Assembly: GCA_017408025.1 (NCBI GenBank) | Contig: JAFQVJ010000023.1 | Location: forward strand, 1-64,000 | Origin: Lachnospiraceae bacterium | GTDB lineage: Bacteria; Bacillota; Clostridia; Lachnospirales; Lachnospiraceae | Reading direction: 5' to 3' | DNA: 64,000 bases | In this document: one piece after another, positions 17,633-27,092 of the stretch | Position numbering within the stretch: position 1 is the stretch's first letter | Layout of the letters: each line of letters opens with the position of its first letter | Translations under genes and position numbers: made by a program | Notes under the pieces: generated by a model | The model's input: only the letters and a program-made list of their open reading frames with translations | Database searches by the model: none | Told to the model about the DNA's origin: nothing

Positions 17633-18667
17633 TTATTTGTTTATTTCACTCTGAAATCTTTCAAATTCCTTTGATGTACAGAGTACGAAATGACCAGGTG
17701 TTACCTCACGAAGCTCTGATACCTCTGAACGGTCACTATCAAACTCTGGAGTGTAAATAACTCTCTTACGCCTCTTCTCATAATGAGGATCTGGCACTGG
17801 AATCGCTGAAAGAAGCGATTTTGTATATGGGTGACATGGATTCTCAAAGAGTTCATCTGCGTCAGCAAGCTCTACAAGCTTTCCAAAGTACATAACTGCT
17901 ATTCTGTCTGAAAAATACTTAACAACAGAGAGGTCATGTGCAATAAACATAATTGTCAGTCCCATTTTATTTCTAAGCTCATTTAACAGATTGATAACCT
18001 GTGCCTGTATAGATACATCAAGAGCACTGATTGGCTCATCAGCTATGATAAGCTCCGGCTCAAGGATAATGGCTCTGGCTATACCGATACGCTGACGCTG
18101 TCCACCCGAGAACTCATGAGGATATCTATCTGCATGCTCTGGAACAAGACCTACAAGGTCAAGTACCTCGTATACTCTCTTGTTGATATATTCCTTATCT
18201 TTTATGCCTCTGATTGCGAAGCCTTCTGCGATAATCTCACGTACTGTCATACGAGGATTAAGAGATGCTACAGGATCCTGAAATATCATCTGCATCTTGT
18301 TGATATTTCTTGAAGTGTGGGTTTTATTGATTTTCTTACCCTCAGCAATCTCAGCAGCAATTTTCTTCGCTTCCTCTGCATTGCCCTCCTTCTTAGCATT
18401 CTTATACTGTTCTTTGAGTTCTTGGATACCTACTGATATACATTCTCCACCAAAGAATACCTTACCACCAGTAGCTTCGTATATCTTGATGATAGTACGT
18501 CCTGTTGTAGTCTTACCACATCCGGACTCACCTACCACACCTAATACTTCACCCTTGTGAATCTTAAAGCTTACGTCATCTACAGCTTTGACACCACGAC
18601 GTCCACCGAAATACTGCTTTAAGTGCTGTACATCCAATAAAACTTCGGCATTATCAAATTTACTCAT
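17633..18667 (-). CDS. Peptide-type ABC transporter ATPase, OppF-like, with short insertion
   Basis: Last gene of the second operon, 344 residues. Walker A GESGCGKTT, Q-loop MQMIFQDPVASLNPRMTV, signature SGGQRQR, Walker B LIIADEPISALD and IAHD switch are present. Between the glycine-rich strand after Walker A and the Q-loop there is about 35 extra residues, highly charged and Lys/Glu/Ala-rich (IQELKEQYKNAKKEGNAEEA and on). The C-terminal cysteine cluster of normal OppF is absent. The start overlaps the end of the OppD-like gene by 8 nt. Confidence 0.9.
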   Translation of the reverse strand: MSKFDNAEVLLDVQHLKQYFGGRRGVKAVDDVSFKIHKGEVLGVVGESGCGKTTTGRTIIKIYEATGGKVFFGGECISVGIQELKEQYKNAKKEGNAEEAKKIAAEIAEGKKINKTHTSRNINKMQMIFQDPVASLNPRMTVREIIAEGFAIRGIKDKEYINKRVYEVLDLVGLVPEHADRYPHEFSGGQRQRIGIARAIILEPELIIADEPISALDVSIQAQVINLLNELRNKMGLTIMFIAHDLSVVKYFSDRIAVMYFGKLVELADADELFENPCHPYTKSLLSAIPVPDPHYEKRRKRVIYTPEFDSDRSEVSELREVTPGHFVLCTSKEFERFQSEINK

Positions 18668-20774
18668 TGCTTTCAGCCTCCATTCTCTTCATTCTCGCTA
18701 TACGCTCTGTCACAATCGCTGGAAGCTCAACCTTTGGAGCATTTGGATGTAACAGCCATGTAGCTGCATAATGTGTATCAGTAACCTTAAACATAGGTGG
18801 CTGCTGCTCGAAGTCAATTTTCATAGCATATTTATTTCTTGCAGCGAATGCATCACCCTTTGGTGGATGAATCATGTTTGGTGGTGTACCTGGGATAGCC
18901 TCAAGCTTCTCCTTTGTATAAAGATCTGGCATAGATGAAAGCAATGCCCATGTATATGGATGCTTTGGATCATAGAAAATCTCATCAACTTTACCATACT
19001 CTACTACCTTACCAGCATACATAACCGCGATCTTGTCTGCCATATTAGCTACTACACCGAGGTCATGTGTGATAAACACGACTGAAAGCTTTCTCTGCTC
19101 CTTAAGTCTATTGATAAGCTCAAGAATCTGTGACTGTATAGTAACGTCAAGGGCTGTTGTCGGCTCATCACAGATGAGAATATCAGGATTAGCTGAAAGT
19201 GCAATAGCTATAACTATACGCTGTCTCATACCACCGGAGAACTCGAATGGATACTGCTTATATCTCTTTCTTGCGTCAGGGATACCAACCTCTTCCATAA
19301 GCTTGATAGCTCTTGCCTTAGCCATGGCACGGCTTACCTTGTAAACCATCTTTGCTGCCTGTTCCTTTAAGTAGTCTACCATTGCTACTGCATCGTCATC
19401 CCACTTATTATCCGCATTGGCAAATTTCTTCTCATAATCCTCTTTAATTCTGAGAACTGGTATCTTCATATTTTCCACTATCAAATTATAATCAGTATTG
19501 TCAAAGATACTCTGCTCATGTCTATTGAGCTTCTTCTTATCCTTGAGCTTCATAGCTTCAACGTATGTCTCCACCGCAGCGCTAAATGCTGACTTAAATG
19601 TATACGCCACACTATCCTTTACTATATCAAGGCGGTTGATTGACTCTTCCACTTCCTTGATTATAGCCTTTTCCTTTGTTAAAAGAGTCTTAATATCGAT
19701 TGTATCTCCATTCAAGAACTGAAGCATATCTTCTGCAACTGTAAGAACTTCCTTCTTCTGCTCGTTGGATTTCTTATCAGCATATTCAAGACCTTTTTCA
19801 ATGTCCTTTAAGAACGCTGTCATAAAGTTATCATCAAGATACTTTCTTGTCATCTTATTCATAGCAGAGACATCTGATGAAAGCTCTGCCTCCGTCTTAG
19901 CATCCTTCTCAAATGTGAGGTAATAACCTAATGTGAAGAAGTTTGGTGCATCGCCTTCATTTGCCTTGTCAAGGTATACCTTAAGCTCTTCCAATGCATC
20001 CTTAAGCTCTTCGCCCTGACCCTTGGCGTCCTCCTTAGGAAGCTTGCTATACTTGCCAGCAAGCCCCTTAATCTTTACTGATAAGGAAGCTATCTTCTCA
20101 TCATTTTCATGTACAAGGAACGGATTGTATACCTTTGTAAGAATCTTCAAAAGTTCTGATACCGCCTTGCCTACTTCCTTCGTATTATCACCTGCTATAT
20201 CTATAAGAATACCTTCTATATGAGATACTGCATCGATAATCTTCTCTTCTGCTTCATTGTATGCTCTCTCACACTTATTACTTACTTCTATGAATTTTTT
20301 AAGTGTTTCTATATTTGCTGATACATTTTTTACACCAACAGCTGTCATACATTCACTAAGGAGTGCTGTCATCTTCTTGAAGATTTCCTTTGCATCCTTC
20401 TGTGTTGATTTACCATTAAGAATCATTGCCTCTGTAAGCTGCTTACCGATTCTAACGATAGGATTTAAGCTTGAAAGAGGGTCCTGAAATATCATAGATA
20501 CTCTATTACCTCTTAGCTTGTGAAATTCCTCTTCAGAAATTTTCATTAAGTCTTTGCCATCATATATAATCTCGCCACCCTCTACGATTGCATTTGGAGC
20601 AAGAATACCCATAATAGCGCGGGCAGTTACCGACTTGCCTGAACCAGATTCACCTACTACTGCAATGGTTTCTCCCTTGTTCAGGTCAAAGCTAATATCT
20701 CTAACCGCTTTAACCCTTCCATTATTCGTACGGAAGGAAATTCTTAAATTTTTAATATCAAGTATTTTTTCCAT
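18660..20774 (-). CDS. Peptide-type ABC transporter ATPase, OppD-like, with about 360-residue insertion
   Basis: ATPase of 704 residues, about twice the normal OppD length. Walker A GESGSGKS (41-48) and Q-loop MIFQDPLSSLNP (94-105) are at the usual places. The signature SGGMRQR begins only at about 513, then Walker B ILICDEPTT (532-540) and ITHD (H570). The extra block (about 124-483) replaces the short helical subdomain link and is rich in Lys, Glu, Ala and Leu with heptad-like stretches, suggesting long helices or coiled coil. All catalytic motifs are intact, so the protein should work as an ATPase. The ATG at 20774 is 1 nt past the permease stop; the longer reading to 20831 would overlap that gene. 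Confidence 0.9.
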   Translation of the reverse strand: MEKILDIKNLRISFRTNNGRVKAVRDISFDLNKGETIAVVGESGSGKSVTARAIMGILAPNAIVEGGEIIYDGKDLMKISEEEFHKLRGNRVSMIFQDPLSSLNPIVRIGKQLTEAMILNGKSTQKDAKEIFKKMTALLSECMTAVGVKNVSANIETLKKFIEVSNKCERAYNEAEEKIIDAVSHIEGILIDIAGDNTKEVGKAVSELLKILTKVYNPFLVHENDEKIASLSVKIKGLAGKYSKLPKEDAKGQGEELKDALEELKVYLDKANEGDAPNFFTLGYYLTFEKDAKTEAELSSDVSAMNKMTRKYLDDNFMTAFLKDIEKGLEYADKKSNEQKKEVLTVAEDMLQFLNGDTIDIKTLLTKEKAIIKEVEESINRLDIVKDSVAYTFKSAFSAAVETYVEAMKLKDKKKLNRHEQSIFDNTDYNLIVENMKIPVLRIKEDYEKKFANADNKWDDDAVAMVDYLKEQAAKMVYKVSRAMAKARAIKLMEEVGIPDARKRYKQYPFEFSGGMRQRIVIAIALSANPDILICDEPTTALDVTIQSQILELINRLKEQRKLSVVFITHDLGVVANMADKIAVMYAGKVVEYGKVDEIFYDPKHPYTWALLSSMPDLYTKEKLEAIPGTPPNMIHPPKGDAFAARNKYAMKIDFEQQPPMFKVTDTHYAATWLLHPNAPKVELPAIVTERIARMKRMEAESNE

Positions 20775-20775
20775 A

Positions 20776-22320
20776 TTAGTCCTCTGCTCCTCTAAGTGAA
20801 GGGTTAAATGCGTCACGTAATCCGTTACCAAATAAGTTAAATGAAATCATAAGCAATGAAATCATAAGTGCTGGGAACAAGATAATGTGTGGGTCCGTGC
20901 TAAGATAAGACTGACCATTTGACAAAAGTGTTCCAAGCGATGTCATTGTCTTGCCCTGAAAATTGATAATACCAAGGTAAGAAAGAACTGATTCTGTAAA
21001 AATAACACTAGGAATTACAAGTACTGATGATGTTATGATTGTTCCCAACGAGTTAGGGAAAATATGCTTAAACATCAATCTACGGTCTCTGGCTCCAAGA
21101 GTTCTGGCAGCAAGAATATATTCCTGATTCTTAAATCTATAAAACTGTGTTCTAACGTTATATGCTGTGCTAATCCAACCTGTCAATACATAACAGAAAA
21201 TCAATGCAGTAAACTGTGATATCTTTCCTGTATTTACAAGATGAAGAGTAATAAGTGTTGCCAATACGATAAATGGTATACCGCTTAAGATATCACTTAT
21301 ACGCTCACCGATAAGATCCACAAGCCCGCCATAGTAGCCTTCAATAGCACCCCAGATTGAACCAAATATCAGGTTAATAGCTGATACTGCCACTGCTAAT
21401 ATCAATGAAAGTCTAAGACCATATGCAAGACGTACAAATATGTCGTAGCCCTGTCCGTCTGTTCCAAGATAATGAACTGGTTCAAATCCATTTACAAACT
21501 GATAATAGTTATAATATAAAACTCTTATCTTAACCATAGATTTATCACTTACCTGCGAGAATACAAGTTCACCGTTCTCGTCCCTTAGATAATTGTCCAC
21601 AAGACCATTTTCTCTGATATCATCCATAGATAACTTCTTATCATTTTCATCTACCGGATTACTCTTAATAGACTTGTACCAGAAATTTGCATTGTTCTGC
21701 TCTGCACAATATTCATTAGTATTGTCAATAAGAGGATACACCACCTGTATGCCTGTTTCTTCCTGCCATGCAGCTATCTCTGCATACTTTTCCTGTGTTA
21801 CAGACATATACTTGAATCCAACTGCCATATATGAGTCAAGACGGGCATCTCTGTATGTTGTATTTCCTGATTTCGTCTCCTCACCAAGCTCCATAATTGG
21901 ATTATATTCCGAGTCCTTAACTTCATTGTAGCTCATGCCTTCGTCATTTACATCCTCTGTACCAATGGCCATAGCCATATAATAAGCCAGGTATTTATCG
22001 TTTATCTTCTGATCATATCCGCCATCGAACATGCTTATAAATGATAACCACTCCACCTTTGGCTTAAGCTTTTTATATGTTCCATCACTGTATGTGAGAT
22101 CATAATTTGATATAAATGGAACAATGATAGCGTAGAGCACGATAGCTAAAATGATAAGTGTTCCGACGATTGAACCCTTATTCTTTCTAAAACGCATCCA
22201 TGCATCCTTAAAATAACCTATAGGTTTTGTCTCAAACTTCTGATCGTGTATTTTCTGATCCAACTGGGCAAATTCAAACTGCTCAGCAGGTATTTTATCC
22301 ATATCAAACTGATCTTTCAT
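20776..22320 (-). CDS. Peptide-type ABC transporter permease, OppC-like, with large external insertion
   Basis: Permease of 514 residues; ordinary OppC proteins have about 290-300. A cytoplasmic N-terminus of about 50 residues precedes the first membrane segment (IVGTLIILAIVLYAIIVPFI, 51-70). The next 210 residues are soluble and rich in Asp, Asn, Tyr and Glu, and by topology lie outside the cell. The usual GTD-x-x-G-x-D motif then appears as LGTDGQGYDIFVRLAYG (285-301), followed by five membrane segments and the EAA-type loop RTLGARDRRLMFKHIFPN. The extra domain could contact the enlarged binding protein. Start overlaps the end of the OppB-like gene by 1 nt. Confidence 0.9.
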   Translation of the reverse strand: MKDQFDMDKIPAEQFEFAQLDQKIHDQKFETKPIGYFKDAWMRFRKNKGSIVGTLIILAIVLYAIIVPFISNYDLTYSDGTYKKLKPKVEWLSFISMFDGGYDQKINDKYLAYYMAMAIGTEDVNDEGMSYNEVKDSEYNPIMELGEETKSGNTTYRDARLDSYMAVGFKYMSVTQEKYAEIAAWQEETGIQVVYPLIDNTNEYCAEQNNANFWYKSIKSNPVDENDKKLSMDDIRENGLVDNYLRDENGELVFSQVSDKSMVKIRVLYYNYYQFVNGFEPVHYLGTDGQGYDIFVRLAYGLRLSLILAVAVSAINLIFGSIWGAIEGYYGGLVDLIGERISDILSGIPFIVLATLITLHLVNTGKISQFTALIFCYVLTGWISTAYNVRTQFYRFKNQEYILAARTLGARDRRLMFKHIFPNSLGTIITSSVLVIPSVIFTESVLSYLGIINFQGKTMTSLGTLLSNGQSYLSTDPHIILFPALMISLLMISFNLFGNGLRDAFNPSLRGAED

Positions 22321-23282
22321 TATTTTGCCCCCATTCTTATTCTTGGGTCAAGGAATCCGTAGCTTAGGTCTACGATAATCGTTCCGCCCAGAGATATTAT
22401 AGTATAAAACATACTTGTAGCCATGAACACGTCATAGTCTAAAAGTCCGATTGATTTCAAATATAACTGACCTATACCGTTTACAGCAAAAATCTGCTCA
22501 ATAATCATTGCACCTGACATAATATTTATAAACAATGAAATAATAGCCGGTAATATAGGTACCATTGCATTTTTGAGAGCGTGTCTCAAAGTAGCCTGAC
22601 CCTTTGTAAGACCCTTTGTTCTTGCAAGGAGCATATACTCACTTGTAAGAGACTCCGTCAGCTCTGCTCTTGTAAATCTTGTAAGGCTGGCAATTGTACC
22701 AAATGACAACGCCATAACCGGAAGTACCATAGAATTCAGCATTGTTGATGAGAACCATGAATTACCTGCGTCATACAATGATGAAAGTACTATAGGGAAT
22801 AATCCAAGCTTAAATCCTAGCCAATACTGGAGAAGGAAAGCATAAACGTAGCTTGGAACCGATATAAATATCATAACAACTGTTGATATAAAATTATCCT
22901 GCCACTTATTTTTCTTCAAAGCAGCAAAAATACCTAATCCAATTCCGATTGGAATAGATACAATCAATGAAAAAATATTTAATAAAACTGTTGGTAAAAG
23001 ACGTGAGCTTATTACCGAACCAACTGACTGACCATAATCAATTTCCCAGGAAGTTCCCCAATCCCATTCAGTGAATATGTTCTTCAGATAAATACCGTAC
23101 TGAACCAATATTGGCTCATTGTAGCCACGTGCTTCTCTCAATTGTAACTCCAGCTGTCCTGCCACACCTGGTGATACTTCAGGCTCAAGAAGTCTTATAA
23201 GAGTAAAGCATATAGTCATGATAATCAAGAAAACAACCATCATGAGGGCTAATCTCTTTATAATGTATTTAAGTGTCTGCAT
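22320..23282 (-). CDS. Peptide-type ABC transporter permease, OppB-like
   Basis: Permease of 320 residues, normal for the family and the only subunit of this operon without an insertion. N-terminal membrane segment LALMMVVFLIIMTICFTLIR, then the periplasmic loop, then the transport core with YMLLARTKGLTKGQATLRHA as coupling loop and a C-terminal DPRIRMG. It is separated from the binding-protein gene by 133 nt holding a perfect stem-loop, and overlaps the next permease gene by 1 nt. Confidence 0.92.
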   Translation of the reverse strand: MQTLKYIIKRLALMMVVFLIIMTICFTLIRLLEPEVSPGVAGQLELQLREARGYNEPILVQYGIYLKNIFTEWDWGTSWEIDYGQSVGSVISSRLLPTVLLNIFSLIVSIPIGIGLGIFAALKKNKWQDNFISTVVMIFISVPSYVYAFLLQYWLGFKLGLFPIVLSSLYDAGNSWFSSTMLNSMVLPVMALSFGTIASLTRFTRAELTESLTSEYMLLARTKGLTKGQATLRHALKNAMVPILPAIISLFINIMSGAMIIEQIFAVNGIGQLYLKSIGLLDYDVFMATSMFYTIISLGGTIIVDLSYGFLDPRIRMGAK

Positions 23283-23345
23283 AGTTTCAATCCTCTTTTA
23301 TAGTTTGTCATATAGAAATGTTTAACACATCCCATACATTGAATT

Positions 23346-23374
23346 AGCTATTGGAGGAATATCCTCCAATAGCT
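23346..23374 (-). other. Intercistronic stem-loop after the binding-protein gene
   Basis: A perfect 13-bp stem AGCTATTGGAGGA with its complement and a 3-nt loop, in the gap between the binding-protein and OppB-like genes. No T-run follows on the minus strand, so it is not a standard terminator. By analogy with other binding-protein operons it may protect the upstream mRNA from 3' decay and raise the ratio of binding protein to membrane subunits. Confidence 0.7.
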
Positions 23375-23415
23375 GACAATTCATTATTGTAATAGTTTGT
23401 GTGTAATATTAAATC

Positions 23416-25824
23416 TTATTCGTAATTTAATACTCCACCCTGCTCCTTAACGTAAGCGTTCCAAGCAGCATCATCATAGTTGTATGTCAAATGACGGATA
23501 CCACCAAATGTATACATGATGTTGAACTCATCTGAGCCGTTCTGTACCTTCTGTGAGTAAAGTGTATTAACTGTCTGTGTTCCCCATGGAATACACTGAT
23601 ATGTCTCAAGTACACCCTTCTCAAGTGAAGCAAGGATATGTGTTCTCACCGCATCATCTGCTGAACCATATACTGTGTTATCGTTAAGCTCAAGTGTCCA
23701 CTGTTCAAATGTCTTTGTAAGTGTTTCTTCTGTTCCATCTCCATCAAAATCGAATGTAATATCTAATTTATCTGTTGTCGGATCCCAACCACAGCTCTCA
23801 TGAATTGTTCCTGCATATGCTGGGTTTGTGTAGCTACCAATCATGTTGAATGGATAGAACGCTGCACCACCCCATGCACCTCTGATCATTTCCTGCTTAC
23901 CATTAGCTACATCATCATATCTATTTGCTGCGCCAGACTCAAATGTTACAGTAATCTTTCCTTCAAAGCCAGTTCCCTTTGTAGCCTCATCAAGCATTCT
24001 GTTGAGAGCATCCTGCTGAGCTATATCCTGTGCTGAAAGCGAAGATGCTGCTGATGCCATACAGTTAATCTTTATTTCCTGTCCATCTGTATAGTTGCCA
24101 TCAGCCTTAGCCTGCTCGTATACTGACTGGAATAACTTCTTAGCCTCTTCAAGATCATAGCCTGTAACCTTATCGTAAGCCGCCTTGATAGACTCTGTAT
24201 TATCCTCATATTCAATTCCGTAAAGATCAAGAACTACCTTCATAGCCTCATCACTGTTTCTGTACTGAGAATTTGGATTATTGTCTATATCTGTGTAATA
24301 TACAGAATTGATAAGGTAATATGCACTGCTGTAACCTGGTGTTGCTTCAGCATTGAATGTATCTCTGTCCATAGCAAGTGACATCGCCTTACGGAAATCG
24401 TCGTAAGAGAGCACTCTCTTGTTTGCGCCATCGTTTGCCTCGTCCTCAAGCTTGATTAAAGCGTCAAGTTCAGTAGCAAATATCCATCTGACTGTATATG
24501 TCTCATCATACTGATAAAGGTAATCCGACATACGATATGTCTCCATATCATCTACATCAAGAGTGATGTCATCAAGCTGTCCACTTAAGAACATCTGAAG
24601 AGCTGTTGCATGCTCTGAGATGATATTAACAACCATCTTTGTTGTCTGGAACTGATTCTTATGCTCTCCATCATTATAACCATACCATTTTTCATTCTTC
24701 TCCATAACGAACTGCTTATCCTTCTCGAAAGAAACGAGCTTGTATGGACCGTATGACTTGTATGTGTCTGCTGATGTACCATATGTTGTTGTTACTAAAC
24801 CTTCAGCGTCAGACTTACCAGCGTTATATAACTCCTCATCTACAATCCAGTTAGACAACATTGATATATTGAAGTAAAACTGAGTTGTTGAACCTGTTGT
24901 AATGTACTGTAATGTATAATCATCAACCTTGATAAGACCTACATTCTCAAAAGGTGTCTCCTCATATACCTTACCACTTGGAACTACAATATATGAAGTG
25001 GCATATGCCTCATAAGGTGTGCCTGGTGCAAGATATGTGTCGTAAATGTACTTACCTGATACATAATCCTCAGGCTGACCTTCCTCAACAGACTCATCTC
25101 TGTACTCTGTTGTATCCTGATACTGTGCATATCCATTTTCTGTATCTGGTGTAACCCCCCAAAGTCCAGCTAAGTCAACGAAGATTTCCTCTCCCTTAAC
25201 ACCTGCATCAAGAGCAGCCTGAACTGTATCATAACCCATGTCGGCAAGTGTTGCATATATCGGCTGACCTGCCTTATCGTTGTTGTAATAGTCCATAGCA
25301 CCAACGATAGATGTATCTGACTGATTTGGATCATAGAATAGGTTAGCTCTATAATTCTTCATCTCTGGGTCAAGTAAAAGCTTAAGAGAGTTTACGTATG
25401 TGTCAGCATTGATTACTGTACCATCCTCCCAGCAAGCATCCTTGTTTAACTTAATTTCCCAGACTCTACCTGTCTCATCTGCTCCGATGCCCCACTTCTC
25501 CTTATCAGCAAAGTCAGCAGTAACATCTGTGATTGAATCTGCCATCTCGTATACCCATTCCCATGAGCCATCCTCAGTCATCTGAACGTCTACGAGACCC
25601 ATCTCACAGTAAAGTGAGATATAATCATCTGCATTTGTCTCCCATGTATGTGCATTCCAGCATAATGGGCTTACTTCCAAAAAAGTATTATAAGTATAAG
25701 ACTTATCAGAAGCATTTTTGTCTTCATCATCACTTCCACAAGCTGCAAGACCCATTGTCATAGTTGCAACTAAACCTAATGAAAGTGTCTTTTTGATGAA
25801 ACCTGAAAAGTTCTTTTTTTTCAT
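23416..25824 (-). CDS. Peptide-type ABC transporter substrate-binding lipoprotein, enlarged
   Basis: Family-5 solute-binding protein of 802 residues; usual members have 500-600. A signal peptide with positively charged start and LGLVATMTMG core ends in the lipobox LAAC. Family blocks are recognisable: VWEIKLNKDACWEDGTVINA, YKLVSFEKDKQFVMEKNEKW and the hinge region after DDFRKAMSLAMDRDTFNAEA. Extra residues are spread through the middle (about 150-280, with YYNNDKAGQ and VDLAGLWGVTPDT) and C-terminal third. The protein is strongly acidic. It is first in its operon, with AGGAGG before its ATG. Confidence 0.9.
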   Translation of the reverse strand: MKKKNFSGFIKKTLSLGLVATMTMGLAACGSDDEDKNASDKSYTYNTFLEVSPLCWNAHTWETNADDYISLYCEMGLVDVQMTEDGSWEWVYEMADSITDVTADFADKEKWGIGADETGRVWEIKLNKDACWEDGTVINADTYVNSLKLLLDPEMKNYRANLFYDPNQSDTSIVGAMDYYNNDKAGQPIYATLADMGYDTVQAALDAGVKGEEIFVDLAGLWGVTPDTENGYAQYQDTTEYRDESVEEGQPEDYVSGKYIYDTYLAPGTPYEAYATSYIVVPSGKVYEETPFENVGLIKVDDYTLQYITTGSTTQFYFNISMLSNWIVDEELYNAGKSDAEGLVTTTYGTSADTYKSYGPYKLVSFEKDKQFVMEKNEKWYGYNDGEHKNQFQTTKMVVNIISEHATALQMFLSGQLDDITLDVDDMETYRMSDYLYQYDETYTVRWIFATELDALIKLEDEANDGANKRVLSYDDFRKAMSLAMDRDTFNAEATPGYSSAYYLINSVYYTDIDNNPNSQYRNSDEAMKVVLDLYGIEYEDNTESIKAAYDKVTGYDLEEAKKLFQSVYEQAKADGNYTDGQEIKINCMASAASSLSAQDIAQQDALNRMLDEATKGTGFEGKITVTFESGAANRYDDVANGKQEMIRGAWGGAAFYPFNMIGSYTNPAYAGTIHESCGWDPTTDKLDITFDFDGDGTEETLTKTFEQWTLELNDNTVYGSADDAVRTHILASLEKGVLETYQCIPWGTQTVNTLYSQKVQNGSDEFNIMYTFGGIRHLTYNYDDAAWNAYVKEQGGVLNYE

Positions 25825-25904
25825 TTTGAAAATCCTCCTTCTTTATTTACTGGAATTTTGTAAAACCCTGATACGTCATCACTTTAAAAAGATATAGTAT
25901 TAAA

Positions 25905-25939
25905 CAAAAAAGAGTTCCCATTACTATAATGAAAACCCC
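25905..25939 (-). terminator. Intrinsic terminator of the pilus-like operon
   Basis: On the minus strand GGG-(G)-TTTTCATTA pairs with TAATGGGAACTC (several G-U pairs, one bulge) and is followed by TTTTTTG. It lies 85 nt after the pilT stop. The 80 nt between it and the enlarged binding-protein gene must carry that operon's promoter, but I see no clear one. Confidence 0.6.
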
Positions 25940-26023
25940 TTTGTTTTTTACCTTACTATCAACTATTTACAAAATTCTAACGTAGAGATTATACCTTATT
26001 GATAATGGTTTGTCAATATTCCA

Positions 26024-27091
26024 TTATCTTCCAAGACGTTTACTCATAACATCTTTATTAACAGAATACATCAATGCATTGTCTGCTGAAATCTTTCCCT
26101 CATTGTAAAGACGCATAATATCGCCATCCATGGTTCGCATACCTTCTGAAGCTCCCGAATAGATTACGTTATCCATCTGAAAAACCTTTGCCTCTCGTAT
26201 CATATTGCGAATAGCTGAATTACATACCATTATCTCAAACGCAGGTACCAGTCCTCCGTCTACTGCCGGTATAAGCTGCTGCGATACAACTGCCTGCAAT
26301 ACCATAGACAACTGTATTCTTATCTGCTGCTGCTGTCCAGGTGGGAAAACATCAATAATTCTATCAATTGTTTTAGCCGCTCCTATGGTATGAAGTGTTG
26401 AAAATACCAGCTGACCAGTTTCAGCAGCTGTTATTACAGTCTGTATAGTCTCGAAATCTCTCATTTCTCCCATAAGTATGACATCTGGAGATTGTCTTAA
26501 CGCTGCTCTAAGTGCTGTTCCATAGCTCGCTGTGTCATTCTGCACTTCTCTTTGGCTAACTATACTTTTCTTATGCTTATGAATGAATTCCATAGGATCT
26601 TCAATTGTAATAATATGTTTATGCTGATTCTCATTGATAGCGTCTATAATACTTGCAAGTGTTGTAGATTTACCGCTTCCTGTAGGTCCTGTTACAAGCA
26701 CAAGACCTTTCTTTATATTTCCCAGTTCTATAATAGTATCAGGAATACCAAGAGCATTAAAATCAGGCAGCTCAAATTTTACAACTCTGAGAACTGCGGC
26801 CATAGATCCTCTCTGCTTATATACGTTACATCTGAATCTGCCAAGTCCACTGAGAGAGAAAGAGAAATCATCATCTCCTTTTTCCTGAAGTCTCTTAATA
26901 TCTCCGCCCTCGTATATAGCATATATCTCATGTACAAGTTTAGCCGTATCTATATGAGAAAGCTTATCTGACGTATAATTCACTATCTCTCCATTGATTT
27001 TAAAAGAAAGTGGGCCTCCTGCTACAATATAAATATCTGACGCCTCTTTTTTTATAGCTGCGCCTAATACATCTATCATCTGTAATTCCAT
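26024..27091 (-). CDS. pilT: Type IV pilus retraction ATPase PilT
   Basis: Secretion-superfamily hexameric ATPase, 355 residues, the size of PilT rather than the larger PilB. Walker A GPTGSGKS (135-142), Asp box, Walker B region LMGEMRDFET (206-215), His box STLHTIGAAKTIDR and the PilT hallmark AIRNMIREAKVFQMDN (293-308) are all present. PilT powers disassembly of pilin subunits back into the membrane. It is the last gene of the pilus-like operon and the only ATPase of this class in the window. The ATG at 27091 lies 1 nt past the upstream stop codon and has GGTGG before it; the longer reading overlaps the neighbouring gene. Confidence 0.95.
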   Translation of the reverse strand: MELQMIDVLGAAIKKEASDIYIVAGGPLSFKINGEIVNYTSDKLSHIDTAKLVHEIYAIYEGGDIKRLQEKGDDDFSFSLSGLGRFRCNVYKQRGSMAAVLRVVKFELPDFNALGIPDTIIELGNIKKGLVLVTGPTGSGKSTTLASIIDAINENQHKHIITIEDPMEFIHKHKKSIVSQREVQNDTASYGTALRAALRQSPDVILMGEMRDFETIQTVITAAETGQLVFSTLHTIGAAKTIDRIIDVFPPGQQQQIRIQLSMVLQAVVSQQLIPAVDGGLVPAFEIMVCNSAIRNMIREAKVFQMDNVIYSGASEGMRTMDGDIMRLYNEGKISADNALMYSVNKDVMSKRLGR

Positions 27092-27092
27092 C

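Noticed and set aside
18660..20774. Assembly error or gene fusion as cause of the long OppD-like protein
   Set aside because: The frame is continuous, codon use is uniform, and neighbouring subunits are also enlarged, so a real insertion is more likely.
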